Assembly (NCBI GenBank): GCA_964562985.1
Contig: CAZLWE010000051.1
Span: 1 to 24,649, forward strand
DNA length: 24,649 nucleotides
Direction of reading: 5' to 3'
DNA from: SHLQ01 sp964562985
GTDB lineage: Bacteria > Actinomycetota > Acidimicrobiia > Acidimicrobiales > SHLQ01
Position 1 is the stretch's first letter. Each line of letters starts with the position of its first letter. Made by a program: the position numbers and the translations under genes. This document shows, one piece after another, positions 15,624 through 22,871 of this stretch. Below the pieces are notes generated by a model that was not told the DNA's origin, searched no databases, and was given only the letters and a program-made list of their open reading frames with translations.

Positions 15624-16459
15624 TGCCACAGTTCACCCGTCAAGAGTTGCTCGCCAAGTTCCACGGAATGATTGAGCGCGGCGAGCCGATCATCGGCGGC
15701 GGCGCCGGCACCGGGCTGTCTGCCAAATGGGAGGAAGCGGGCGGCATCGACCTCATCGTGATCTACAACTCGGGCCGCTATCGCATGGCGGGTCACGGCT
15801 CACTCGCTGGCCTGCTGGCCTATGGCAACGCCAACGACATCGTGGTCGATATGGCCAAGGAAGTTCTGCCGGTCACGAAGTCGACTCCGGTCCTCGCGGG
15901 CGTCAACGGCACCGACCCGTTCATGGACGGACCGCGCTTCTTGAAGCGCCTCCACGATCTCGGATTCTCCGGGATCCAGAACTTCCCGACCGTCGGCCTT
16001 ATCGATGGGATCTTCCGGGCCAACCTCGAAGAGACCGGTATGGGGTACCAGCACGAGATCGACATCATCGCCGAGGCCCATCGCCAAGACATGTTCACGA
16101 CGCCCTACGTCTTTAGCGAGGACGACGCAGCGGCGATGACCGAGGCCGGAGCCGACATCATCGTTTGCCACCTGGGCTTGACCACCGGCGGCAGCATCGG
16201 TGCTGAGACGGGTACGTCACTCGAAGACTCTCCGGCCCTCGTCGACAAGTGGGCGGCCGCGGCGCGCAACGTGCGCGAAGACGTCATCGTCCTCGTCCAC
16301 GGCGGCGCCGTTTCCATGCCCGACGACGCGGACTTCGTGCTCAACAACACGACCGGCTGCCACGGCTTCTACGGCGCGTCCTCGATGGAACGCCTGCCCG
16401 CCGAGCAGGCATTGAAGAAGCAGACCGAAGCATTCAAAGCAATCACATTCAAGAAATAG
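15623..16459 (+). CDS. TIM-barrel protein, Tm-1 C-terminal / PEP-hydrolase family
   Basis: 278 aa. Matches the TIM_br_sig_trns family, often annotated phosphoenolpyruvate hydrolase family: IIGGGAGTGLSAK (23-35), IYNSGRYRMAGHGSLAGLL (47-65), AGVNGTDPF (92-100), and VCHLGLTTGGSIGAETG further on. This corresponds to the C-terminal half of plant Tm-1. A strong GGAGGAG ribosome-binding site lies inside the end of the preceding gene, and start and stop share one base, so both are made together. The chemistry is unproven; structural relatives bind phosphorylated or enol-type ligands. It ends 35 bp before the isomerase gene, with a hairpin between. Confidence 0.85.
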   Translation: MPQFTRQELLAKFHGMIERGEPIIGGGAGTGLSAKWEEAGGIDLIVIYNSGRYRMAGHGSLAGLLAYGNANDIVVDMAKEVLPVTKSTPVLAGVNGTDPFMDGPRFLKRLHDLGFSGIQNFPTVGLIDGIFRANLEETGMGYQHEIDIIAEAHRQDMFTTPYVFSEDDAAAMTEAGADIIVCHLGLTTGGSIGAETGTSLEDSPALVDKWAAAARNVREDVIVLVHGGAVSMPDDADFVLNNTTGCHGFYGASSMERLPAEQALKKQTEAFKAITFKK

Positions 16460-16462
16460 AAA

Positions 16463-16481
16463 GCACGCACTAGGTGCGTGC
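16463..16481 (+). other. Perfect 8-bp hairpin between operon genes
   Basis: GCACGCAC (16463-16470), loop TAG, GTGCGTGC (16474-16481). It lies between the stop of the TIM-barrel gene and the ribosome-binding site of the isomerase. No T tract follows. It probably marks an RNA-processing or partial-termination point. A GTG within it (16474) is in frame with the isomerase but is an unlikely start. Confidence 0.6.
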
Positions 16482-16494
16482 CAGGGGGAAGACA

Positions 16495-17499
16495 ATGACA
16501 AACCGACCAATCACACTGTTCACCGGCCAATGGGCTGACCTGCCTCTCGAAGAGATGTGCAAGCTGGCCTCTGACTGGGGCTACGACGGGCTCGAACTCG
16601 CCTGTTGGGGCGATCACTTCGAAGTCGATCGCGCCATCAACGAGGAAGGCTACGTCGAAGGCCGCCGAGAGTTGCTCAAGAAATACGGCCTCGACTGCTG
16701 GGTGATCTCGAATCACCTGGTCGGCCAAGCGGTCTGCGACAACCCAATCGATGAGCGACACAAGGGCATCCTGCCGTCACGCATTTGGGGCGACGGTGAT
16801 CCCGAAGGTGTCCGCCAACGTGCCGCCCAAGAGATGATCGCCACCGGCATCGCCGCCCGCAAGTTCGGGGTCGACATCGTCGTCGGTTTCACCGGTTCGA
16901 GTATCTGGCACACCATCGCTGGCTTCCCGCCGGTCCCGGCATCGATGATCGACGCCGGTTACCAGGACTTCGCCGACCGGTGGGGTCCAATCATGGACGT
17001 CTATGCCGAGCACGACGTGAAGTTCGCGCTCGAAGTTCATCCGACCGAAGTGGCCTTCGACTATTGGTCTACGGTTCGAACCCTCGAAGCGCTGGATCAT
17101 CCGAACTTTGGCATCAACTTCGATCCGAGCCACTTCGTCTGGCAGTTCCTCGACATACCGGACTTCATCCGAACCTTTAAGGACAAGATCTTCCACGTCG
17201 ATTGCAAAGATGCCAAGAAGCGCCTCGATGGCCGCAATGGTGTGATGGCCTCACACTTGCCGTTCGGCAGCATGAGCCGCGGCTGGGACTTCATCTCGGT
17301 TGGCCATGGCGACGTGCCGTGGGAAGACATGATTCGCATGCTCAACGAGGTCGGCTATGAAGGCCCGATCTCGATCGAATGGGAAGATGCCGGCATGGAC
17401 CGCCTCGTGGGCGGCCCCGAAGCACTCGAATACATCTCGAAGCTGTTGTGGGATGTCCCCGAGGGCAGCTTCGACGACGCCTTCGCCTCAGAGGACTGA
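16495..17499 (+). CDS. Sugar phosphate isomerase/epimerase (AP2Ec fold)
   Basis: 334 aa, TIM barrel of the xylose-isomerase-like/AP endonuclease 2 family. Likely metal ligands are E180 (ALEVHPTE), D210 (NFDPSH), H234 (FHVDCKD) and E295 (SIEWED). The start is ATG 16495, because AGGGGGAAG precedes it by 4 bp; a GTG at 16474 lies in the hairpin. Relatives include inosose dehydratase and isomerase (IolE, IolI), hydroxypyruvate isomerase, ketose 3-epimerases and 3-keto-sugar lyases or hydrolases, so the exact reaction is open. The family often accompanies Gfo/Idh dehydrogenases, as here (18374). At 334 aa it is longer than the epimerase encoded next. Confidence 0.8.
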   Translation: MTNRPITLFTGQWADLPLEEMCKLASDWGYDGLELACWGDHFEVDRAINEEGYVEGRRELLKKYGLDCWVISNHLVGQAVCDNPIDERHKGILPSRIWGDGDPEGVRQRAAQEMIATGIAARKFGVDIVVGFTGSSIWHTIAGFPPVPASMIDAGYQDFADRWGPIMDVYAEHDVKFALEVHPTEVAFDYWSTVRTLEALDHPNFGINFDPSHFVWQFLDIPDFIRTFKDKIFHVDCKDAKKRLDGRNGVMASHLPFGSMSRGWDFISVGHGDVPWEDMIRMLNEVGYEGPISIEWEDAGMDRLVGGPEALEYISKLLWDVPEGSFDDAFASED

Positions 17500-17504
17500 T
17501 TCAC

Positions 17505-18356
17505 ATGAAGGTCGGGATGAACCTCTTTCTCTGGACGCTCGAGCTCAACGATTCGATGATTCCGATCCTCGAGTCGTTGGCCGAGATGGGATACGACGGT
17601 GTCGAAGTACCGATCTTCGACACCTCGATCGACTACGCGGCGTGGGGCACTCGTCTCGACGACCTCGGCCTCGCGAGAACCGCTGTTGCGGTTCGCGGTG
17701 AGGCTGACAATCCGGCGAGCACAGATCCAACGGTTCACGCTGCAGCGGTAGCAGCCACGAACGAAACGCTGGATTGTGCCGCCGCCCTCGGGGCAACAGC
17801 GCTCGTGGGCCCCCTTCACTCAGCGCTCGGCGTGTTCACTGGGTCGCCGCCCACTGCGGATGAATGGTCGGCAAGCGTCGACGCCATCCGACAGAACAGT
17901 GCACACGCCGGGTCGCTGGGACTCGAAATCGGAATTGAAGCGCTCAACCGTTTCGAATGCTACCTGCTGAATTCTCAGGCGGACGCGGCCCGCTACGCAA
18001 CCGACGTCGGCGCGACCAACTGCAGGGTGCTCTACGACACCTTCCACGCGAACATCGAAGAGAAGGACGAAGCCGCAGCGATTCGAGCATGTGCCGAACA
18101 ACTCGGGCACGTCCACATCTCCGAGAACGACCGGAGCACCCCCGGCTCGGGCAACGTTGCGTGGGACGACACGTTCGCCACCCTCGCCGAAGTTGGCTAC
18201 GACGGTTGGTTCATGATCGAAGCGTTCGGTCAGGCGATGCCCGACTTCGCTGCAGCGACGAAAATCTGGCGTCCCATGTTCGAAAGCGAAGACCAACTCG
18301 CCCGGGACGGACTCGCCTTCATCAAACAAAAGCACGCGGAACATTCCGGCGAATAA
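17505..18356 (+). CDS. D-tagatose/D-psicose 3-epimerase-like ketose epimerase
   Basis: 283 aa, TIM barrel. Candidate metal ligands E145, D178, H204 and E239 reproduce exactly the spacing (33, 26, 35) of E152, D185, H211 and E246 in Pseudomonas cichorii D-tagatose 3-epimerase. Segments EALNRFECYLLN, LYDTFHANIEEKD and HVHISENDRSTPGSG are typical of this subfamily. It should move the C3 configuration of a free ketose, for example fructose to psicose or xylulose to ribulose; the natural substrate may be other. The start at 17505 (MKVGMNLFLW) begins at the first barrel strand; longer in-frame reading upstream is out-of-frame coding of the previous gene. It lies 5 bp after the previous gene. Confidence 0.85.
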   Translation: MKVGMNLFLWTLELNDSMIPILESLAEMGYDGVEVPIFDTSIDYAAWGTRLDDLGLARTAVAVRGEADNPASTDPTVHAAAVAATNETLDCAAALGATALVGPLHSALGVFTGSPPTADEWSASVDAIRQNSAHAGSLGLEIGIEALNRFECYLLNSQADAARYATDVGATNCRVLYDTFHANIEEKDEAAAIRACAEQLGHVHISENDRSTPGSGNVAWDDTFATLAEVGYDGWFMIEAFGQAMPDFAAATKIWRPMFESEDQLARDGLAFIKQKHAEHSGE

Positions 18357-18373
18357 TCACTCAGGAGATCACT

Positions 18374-19543
18374 ATGACCAACATTGGACTCATCGGCTCG
18401 AAGTTCATGGGCCGCGCCCACTCCAACGCGTGGCTCAACGTCAGTCGCTTCTTCCCCGACGCTGGCGACATCAACATGCACACGGTCGCCGCACGAAACG
18501 CGGACGAGGTTGCACAGTTCGCGACCCAATGGGGCTGGGCGAACTCGACCACCGACCTGGCCTCGATGTTGGGTAATGACGACATCGACCTGGTCGACGT
18601 AGCGACCCCGAATCATCTCCACGCAGAACATTCGATCGCGGCACTCGAAGCCGGAAAGCATGTGGTCTGCGAAAAGCCCTTGGCCGGAACGCTCGCCGAC
18701 GCGGAGGCCATGGTCGCCGCAGCTGCAGCATCAAATGCGAAGACCTTCGTCTGGTACAACTACCGGCGAGTTCCCGCGGTCGCGCTGGCCCATCAGCTGG
18801 TGAAGAACGGCTTCTTGGGTCGGATCTACCACGTTCGTGCGGCATACCTTCAGAGCTGGGGCGGCCCGGACACTCCCCTCCTCTGGCGATTCCAAGGCGA
18901 CATGGCCGGGTCCGGGGCCCACGGCGACCTCAACGCACACATCATCGATGCGGTTCGCTTCGTGACCGGCGAGGAGATCGTGCGGATCGACGGCGCCATC
19001 GAGGAAACCTTTATTGAAGAGCGCGCCCTGCTCGAAGATGGTGCCGGAGGAGAGATAGCGGGCGCCGGCGCGTCGACGGCTGGCATGGGCAAGAGCACCG
19101 TGGATGATGCGGTCGCGTTCCTCGCTCGGCTCGAAGGCGGAGCCGTGTGCTCCTTCGAGGCCACCCGTCTCGCGACCGGCTACCACAACGCGAACCGCTG
19201 GGAGATCCATGGCGAGAAGGGGGCACTCCGCTTCGATTTCGAGCGCATGAACGAACTCGAGATCTATGACCTTTCCAACGACGGTGCGGTGCAGGGCTGG
19301 ACGACCATCGACGTCACCCGTGGCGGCGATGGTCATCCGTACGTCGAAGCATGGTGGCCCGACAGCCACGGCCTCGGCTACGAACATGGCTTCGTGAATC
19401 AGGCGGGCGACATTCTGCGGGTAATGAACGGAGGCGAACCGCTCGTACCAATGCCAGATTTCGCCGATGCGCTCAAGACCCAGAAGGTGCTCCACGCGTC
19501 GATCCAGTCGGCCCGCGAAGGCACCGCGATCGAGATCGCCTAG
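18374..19543 (+). CDS. Gfo/Idh/MocA-family NAD(P)-dependent dehydrogenase
   Basis: 389 aa. N-terminal Rossmann domain begins NIGLIGSKFMGRAHSNAW. The family's EKP motif is at 100-102 with catalytic K101, and D185 with H189 (GDLNAHIIDA) form the usual D-x-x-x-H pair. The C-terminal alpha/beta domain includes WEIHGEKGALRFDFER. Such enzymes oxidise or reduce a hydroxyl of a sugar, cyclitol or glycoside. The start ATG 18374 has AGGAG 6 bp upstream; the long open frame before it overlaps the epimerase gene. Together with two AP2Ec enzymes it resembles inositol and 3-keto-sugar gene sets, but the usual iolBCD genes are absent. Confidence 0.92.
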   Translation: MTNIGLIGSKFMGRAHSNAWLNVSRFFPDAGDINMHTVAARNADEVAQFATQWGWANSTTDLASMLGNDDIDLVDVATPNHLHAEHSIAALEAGKHVVCEKPLAGTLADAEAMVAAAAASNAKTFVWYNYRRVPAVALAHQLVKNGFLGRIYHVRAAYLQSWGGPDTPLLWRFQGDMAGSGAHGDLNAHIIDAVRFVTGEEIVRIDGAIEETFIEERALLEDGAGGEIAGAGASTAGMGKSTVDDAVAFLARLEGGAVCSFEATRLATGYHNANRWEIHGEKGALRFDFERMNELEIYDLSNDGAVQGWTTIDVTRGGDGHPYVEAWWPDSHGLGYEHGFVNQAGDILRVMNGGEPLVPMPDFADALKTQKVLHASIQSAREGTAIEIA

Positions 19544-19547
19544 TTTC

Positions 19548-19844
19548 ATGCAGCCGATCCAACACACCGTGACGTTCCGACTCAACGAAGGGGTCGACAA
19601 CGACTGGTTCCTTGCCAAAGCGCGCGAACTGGCGGCACTTCCCGGTGTGCTCGAGTTCGAGGTGCTGGAGCAGATCAGCCGGAAGGCAACGCAATTCCAC
19701 TTCGCGCTTTCGATGTGGTTTAGCAGAGACGCCGACTACGCCGCATACAACACTCATCCAACCCATGTCGACTTCGTGGAGAACGTGTGGATTCCAAACG
19801 TGGCTGAGTTTCTCGAGCTCGACTACCTCCGGGTTGGGCAGTGA
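19548..19844 (+). CDS. Dabb (stress-responsive A/B barrel) domain protein
   Basis: 98 aa, one ferredoxin-like Dabb domain: start QHTVTFRLNEG with H6, central FHFALSMWFSRDADYAAYNTHP, and VENVWIPNVAEFLELDY at the end. The ATG is 4 bp after the dehydrogenase stop, and the end overlaps the next GTG start by 4 bp. Dabb proteins form dimeric barrels. A few are catalysts (polyketide cyclase in plants), most have no known reaction, and they are often found in sugar-catabolic clusters. Here its tight packing between metabolic genes suggests a small enzyme or chaperone for an unstable keto intermediate, which is inference. Confidence 0.8.
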   Translation: MQPIQHTVTFRLNEGVDNDWFLAKARELAALPGVLEFEVLEQISRKATQFHFALSMWFSRDADYAAYNTHPTHVDFVENVWIPNVAEFLELDYLRVGQ

Positions 19845-20308
19845 GCGCTCCGCATCGAACGATCGATGTCTTCGTCGAAAACCCCAAAGGGGCGCTCGCG
19901 AAAATCCACCACGATGAAGAGGCACTTACTCCAACACATGCCGAGTTGGTTGCCGCTCCATATGCCTACGCCTATGGGTTTGTCATCGGCGTACCATCAG
20001 GGGACGGCGACATGCTCGACTGCTTCGTGATCTCCGACGAGGTCCGCTATACGGGTGACCGGTTGGAATGCATCCCCATCGGCTACCTGGAGCAATGGGA
20101 GAACAACCATGAAGACTTCGACATCATTGCCGTACCGGCAACCGAATCGCACCTCACTGAATCATTAGACCTCGGTCAGATTCGTCAGACTTTGGCTACG
20201 TTCATCGACGAGGTTTTTGCAAACATCCCTGAACGAACGCTGCGCGCTGGCGACATCCACGATGCCGATGCTGCCTATGCCCTAATCGACCGCCTTAGCG
20301 TGAGCTAG
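19841..20308 (+). CDS. Degenerate inorganic-pyrophosphatase-like protein
   Basis: 155 aa, close to the 170-175 aa of family I pyrophosphatases. Matches: E13 in VFVENPKG, tyrosines 41 and 45 (PYAYAYGF), the metal triad GDGDMLD (D55, D57, D60), and IIAVP (95-99). By alignment to E. coli PPase, E31 is His23, R43 is His33, D97 is Glu87, and the Lys of D-x-K is Asp94. So the Mg site remains but several phosphate-binding residues are changed. It may hydrolyse another phosphorylated compound or be a binder. GTG start at 19841 overlapping the Dabb stop by 4 bp. The gene's place in a catabolic operon is unusual for a PPase. Confidence 0.7.
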   Translation: MSAPHRTIDVFVENPKGALAKIHHDEEALTPTHAELVAAPYAYAYGFVIGVPSGDGDMLDCFVISDEVRYTGDRLECIPIGYLEQWENNHEDFDIIAVPATESHLTESLDLGQIRQTLATFIDEVFANIPERTLRAGDIHDADAAYALIDRLSVS

Positions 20309-20343
20309 GCCACCAACCATTTCGAGAAATAGAGAGAGCACCA

Positions 20344-21672
20344 ATGACAGACTTCTTCACCACCGTTCCCGACCCTGTCGCCTTTGCTGGCCAAGACGCC
20401 GGCGATGGCCTGGCCTACCAGGTGTATGACCCCGACCGAATCGTCGCCGGGCGGCGCATGGAGGATCTCCTTCGAATCGGCGTGTGCTACTGGCACAGCT
20501 TCGCGTGGCCCGGCTCCGATATCTTCGGCGCTGGCACGTTCGATCGCCCGTGGCTGGATCCATCGATGGACCCGATGGAGGCCGCGTTCATGAAGCAAGA
20601 CGCCGCCTTCGAGTTCATCTCGAAGCTCGGCGTCAAGTTCCTGTCCTTCCACGACGTCGACATGGCCCCTCCCGGCGCCACACTCGCCGAATCGAAGGCC
20701 AACCTCGACGCCCTCGTCGACCGTGCCGCCGGAAAGTTTGAAGAAACGGGCAAGGAGTTGCTGTGGGGAACCGCGAACCTCTTCTCCCACCCTCGCTATG
20801 CAGCAGGCGCTGCAACGAACCCCGACCCCGACGTCTTTGCCTACGCAGCCGCCCAGGTTCGCCACATGCTCGACGCCACCCACAAACTCGGCGGACACAA
20901 CTACGTGTTGTGGGGCGGCCGCGAGGGGTACGAGACACTCCACAACACCCGCATGAAGCAAGAAGCCGATCAACTCGCTCGCTTTATGACGATGGTGGCT
21001 GAATACAAACACTCGATCGGTTTCACGGGCACGCTCCTGATCGAACCGAAGCCCCAGGAACCGACCAAGCACCAGTACGACTACGACTGCGCAACCGTGC
21101 ATGGCTTCCTCGAGCGCTACGACCTCGTCGATGAATACCGGGTCAACATCGAGGTCAACCACGCGACGCTGTCCGGCCATTCGTTCGAGCACGAGGTGGC
21201 CTACGCGGTCGACAACGGAATCTTCTGCTCCGTCGATGCCAACCGGGGCGATATGCAGAACGGCTGGGACACCGACCAGTTCCCGAATTCGGTCGACGAG
21301 ATGAGCTTGGCGGTATACGAGATTCTCCGGGGTGGCGGCTTTACCACCGGTGGCTTCATGTTCGACACCAAGCTGCGCCGCCAGAGCATCGATCGGGAAG
21401 ACCTCTTCCACGCACACATCGGTGGCATTGACACCCTCGCCCGTTCGCTGCTTGTCGCAGAGAAGTTGCTCGACGACAACACACTCGAAGGTGCCCGAGA
21501 TGAGCGTTACGCCCGCTGGTCCTCCGGCGACGGCGCCGACATTTTGGCGGGCGGTAAGACGTTGGGCGAACTCGCTGATGCCGCTGTTGCCTCGGACCTC
21601 GAACCGACACCGGTCTCGGGACGCCAGGAGATACTCGAGAACGAAGTCAACAAAGCGATCTGGAGCATCTAG
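20344..21672 (+). CDS. xylA: Xylose isomerase, group II
   Basis: 442 aa, the E. coli XylA length. Interconverts aldose and ketose (xylose/xylulose, glucose/fructose and others) with two divalent metals. Visible residues: catalytic H103 and D106 (SFHDVD), E234 and K236 (LLIEPKPQEPTKHQYDYD), E270 and H273 (IEVNHATLSGH), D298, D309 and D311 (SVDANRGD through WDTDQFP), and D341. The segment HNYVLWGGREGYETL is diagnostic. This is the long, group II form; the well-known actinobacterial enzymes (Streptomyces) are group I, about 390 aa. There is no xylulokinase beside it. ATG 20344 follows a weak purine-rich stretch. It is the last gene of the operon and converges with the next gene, 15 bp away. Confidence 0.95.
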   Translation: MTDFFTTVPDPVAFAGQDAGDGLAYQVYDPDRIVAGRRMEDLLRIGVCYWHSFAWPGSDIFGAGTFDRPWLDPSMDPMEAAFMKQDAAFEFISKLGVKFLSFHDVDMAPPGATLAESKANLDALVDRAAGKFEETGKELLWGTANLFSHPRYAAGAATNPDPDVFAYAAAQVRHMLDATHKLGGHNYVLWGGREGYETLHNTRMKQEADQLARFMTMVAEYKHSIGFTGTLLIEPKPQEPTKHQYDYDCATVHGFLERYDLVDEYRVNIEVNHATLSGHSFEHEVAYAVDNGIFCSVDANRGDMQNGWDTDQFPNSVDEMSLAVYEILRGGGFTTGGFMFDTKLRRQSIDREDLFHAHIGGIDTLARSLLVAEKLLDDNTLEGARDERYARWSSGDGADILAGGKTLGELADAAVASDLEPTPVSGRQEILENEVNKAIWSI

Positions 21673-21687
21673 AACGAAGTGGTGCAG

Positions 21688-22815
21688 CTATCGGTTGGTG
21701 CTCGCGGCGGGTAATGACGGACCCGAGCCGATGCGTAGGACTCGCTCCAGGGGTCCGTGACGGAACATTTGCTTCCACAGCCACGCCAACGGAATGAACG
21801 AGCCGTATACGGCCAGGACGAAGACCCATTCGGTGACAACCCCGGTCTGGTCGCTATCGGGAACCACGTTGGTGAGCAATGCTTGGTAGACGTAGTAGGT
21901 CAGCGAGAGGGTGCCGACAAGGGTCAGAGGCCTGACCGCCTTCGCGAAGCGTGGGGCGACAAGAAGCGACAGCCCAAGGACCGCCGCAGAGGTTCCAAGT
22001 GCGCTGATTACCCAGGCGGGCATCGATGAGTGACCGGCGCTGTCGAGCAGGCGACCGAAGTGGAACATCCCGTCGCCGGCGCGACCGCCAAAGTCGATAC
22101 GCACATCGAAAGCCGACACGATCCAACGCGAGCCGATCCAGACTCCGGCACCGACGACGGTTCCGACGCTTAGGAGAACCGCCGCGAGCCGTTCCGAACG
22201 CAGATCGAGCCGTGCGAGCCACATGCCAAAGATGAAGAAGGCGCCAAATGGAAAGAGTGGGTAGAAGCCGTCGAAGACAAGCGACTCGACCCCTTGGGTC
22301 GAACCAAAGAAGGTTTCGAACGGTGTGAGTTCTCGAGGAGAGCCAACGATCTGAAAGGTCGCCGCTCCAACCGCGGTGATCGCCGGGATCAAGGCGAGAA
22401 GGACGATCGATGGGAGCCGCCACAACACGATTGCCAGCACGAAGAACAATGCGTAGGCCTGGAGCACGATGGCGAGACGATCGACGTACTCGGTGAGGAC
22501 GAAGCCGAGAGCGAGAAGAAGCGCTGCTCGGATAAGGAGATTTCGAGTTGGGGTCGAGGAGCGGCGAGTCATGATCGTGACCCCGATTCCGCCGAGCAGC
22601 ATGAACAGCGGCACGGCCCGACCACTGGAGAGTTCTGCGATGGTGAAGAGCACGCCCTCGCCCTCCCACCAGGCCACGAAGTGCACGATGGTCATGAAGA
22701 ACATTGCGATTCCGCGCGCCATATCGATGCCATGAATACGCCCGCGTGCCAGCATTTCCGGCGCGTCTAGGCCCGGAGCTACGGACTCGCGGTGGATTGG
22801 AGCTTGCGGACTCAT
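21688..22815 (-). CDS. DUF418/HGSNAT-like multipass membrane protein
   Basis: 375 aa, about ten hydrophobic segments. The N-terminal segment RIHGIDMARGIAMFFMTIVHFVAWW resembles the first helix of heparan-alpha-glucosaminide N-acetyltransferase-like and DUF418/DUF1624 proteins, and the C-terminal FRHGPLERVLR is the DUF418 hallmark. Such proteins are thought to acylate cell-surface carbohydrates or peptides across the membrane, but bacterial members are mostly uncharacterised. The N terminus (about 25 residues) is polar. Start ATG 22815 has no strong ribosome-binding site; Met at residue 21 (22755) is an alternative. It lies 56 bp downstream of the transglycosylase on the same strand, so both could form an envelope-related unit. 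Confidence 0.75.
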   Translation of the reverse strand: MSPQAPIHRESVAPGLDAPEMLARGRIHGIDMARGIAMFFMTIVHFVAWWEGEGVLFTIAELSSGRAVPLFMLLGGIGVTIMTRRSSTPTRNLLIRAALLLALGFVLTEYVDRLAIVLQAYALFFVLAIVLWRLPSIVLLALIPAITAVGAATFQIVGSPRELTPFETFFGSTQGVESLVFDGFYPLFPFGAFFIFGMWLARLDLRSERLAAVLLSVGTVVGAGVWIGSRWIVSAFDVRIDFGGRAGDGMFHFGRLLDSAGHSSMPAWVISALGTSAAVLGLSLLVAPRFAKAVRPLTLVGTLSLTYYVYQALLTNVVPDSDQTGVVTEWVFVLAVYGSFIPLAWLWKQMFRHGPLERVLRIGSGPSLPAASTNR

Positions 22816-22871
22816 CTTGTGTAGTAAGCCGGCGAGATCTCCAAGAATTCCTACAGCAGCGACGCCTAGCT

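Noticed and set aside
17379..17504. Upstream extension of the ketose epimerase frame
   Set aside because: It overlaps the previous isomerase gene and encodes Arg-rich out-of-frame sequence; the ATG at 17505 begins the first barrel strand.
18731..19618. Minus-strand open frame of 295 codons opposite the Gfo/Idh gene
   Set aside because: It is the antisense of a gene with clear family motifs, has no recognisable domain, and is explained by high GC.
20305..21417. Minus-strand open frame of 370 codons opposite xylA
   Set aside because: XylA has all catalytic residues on the plus strand; the antisense product looks like no known protein.
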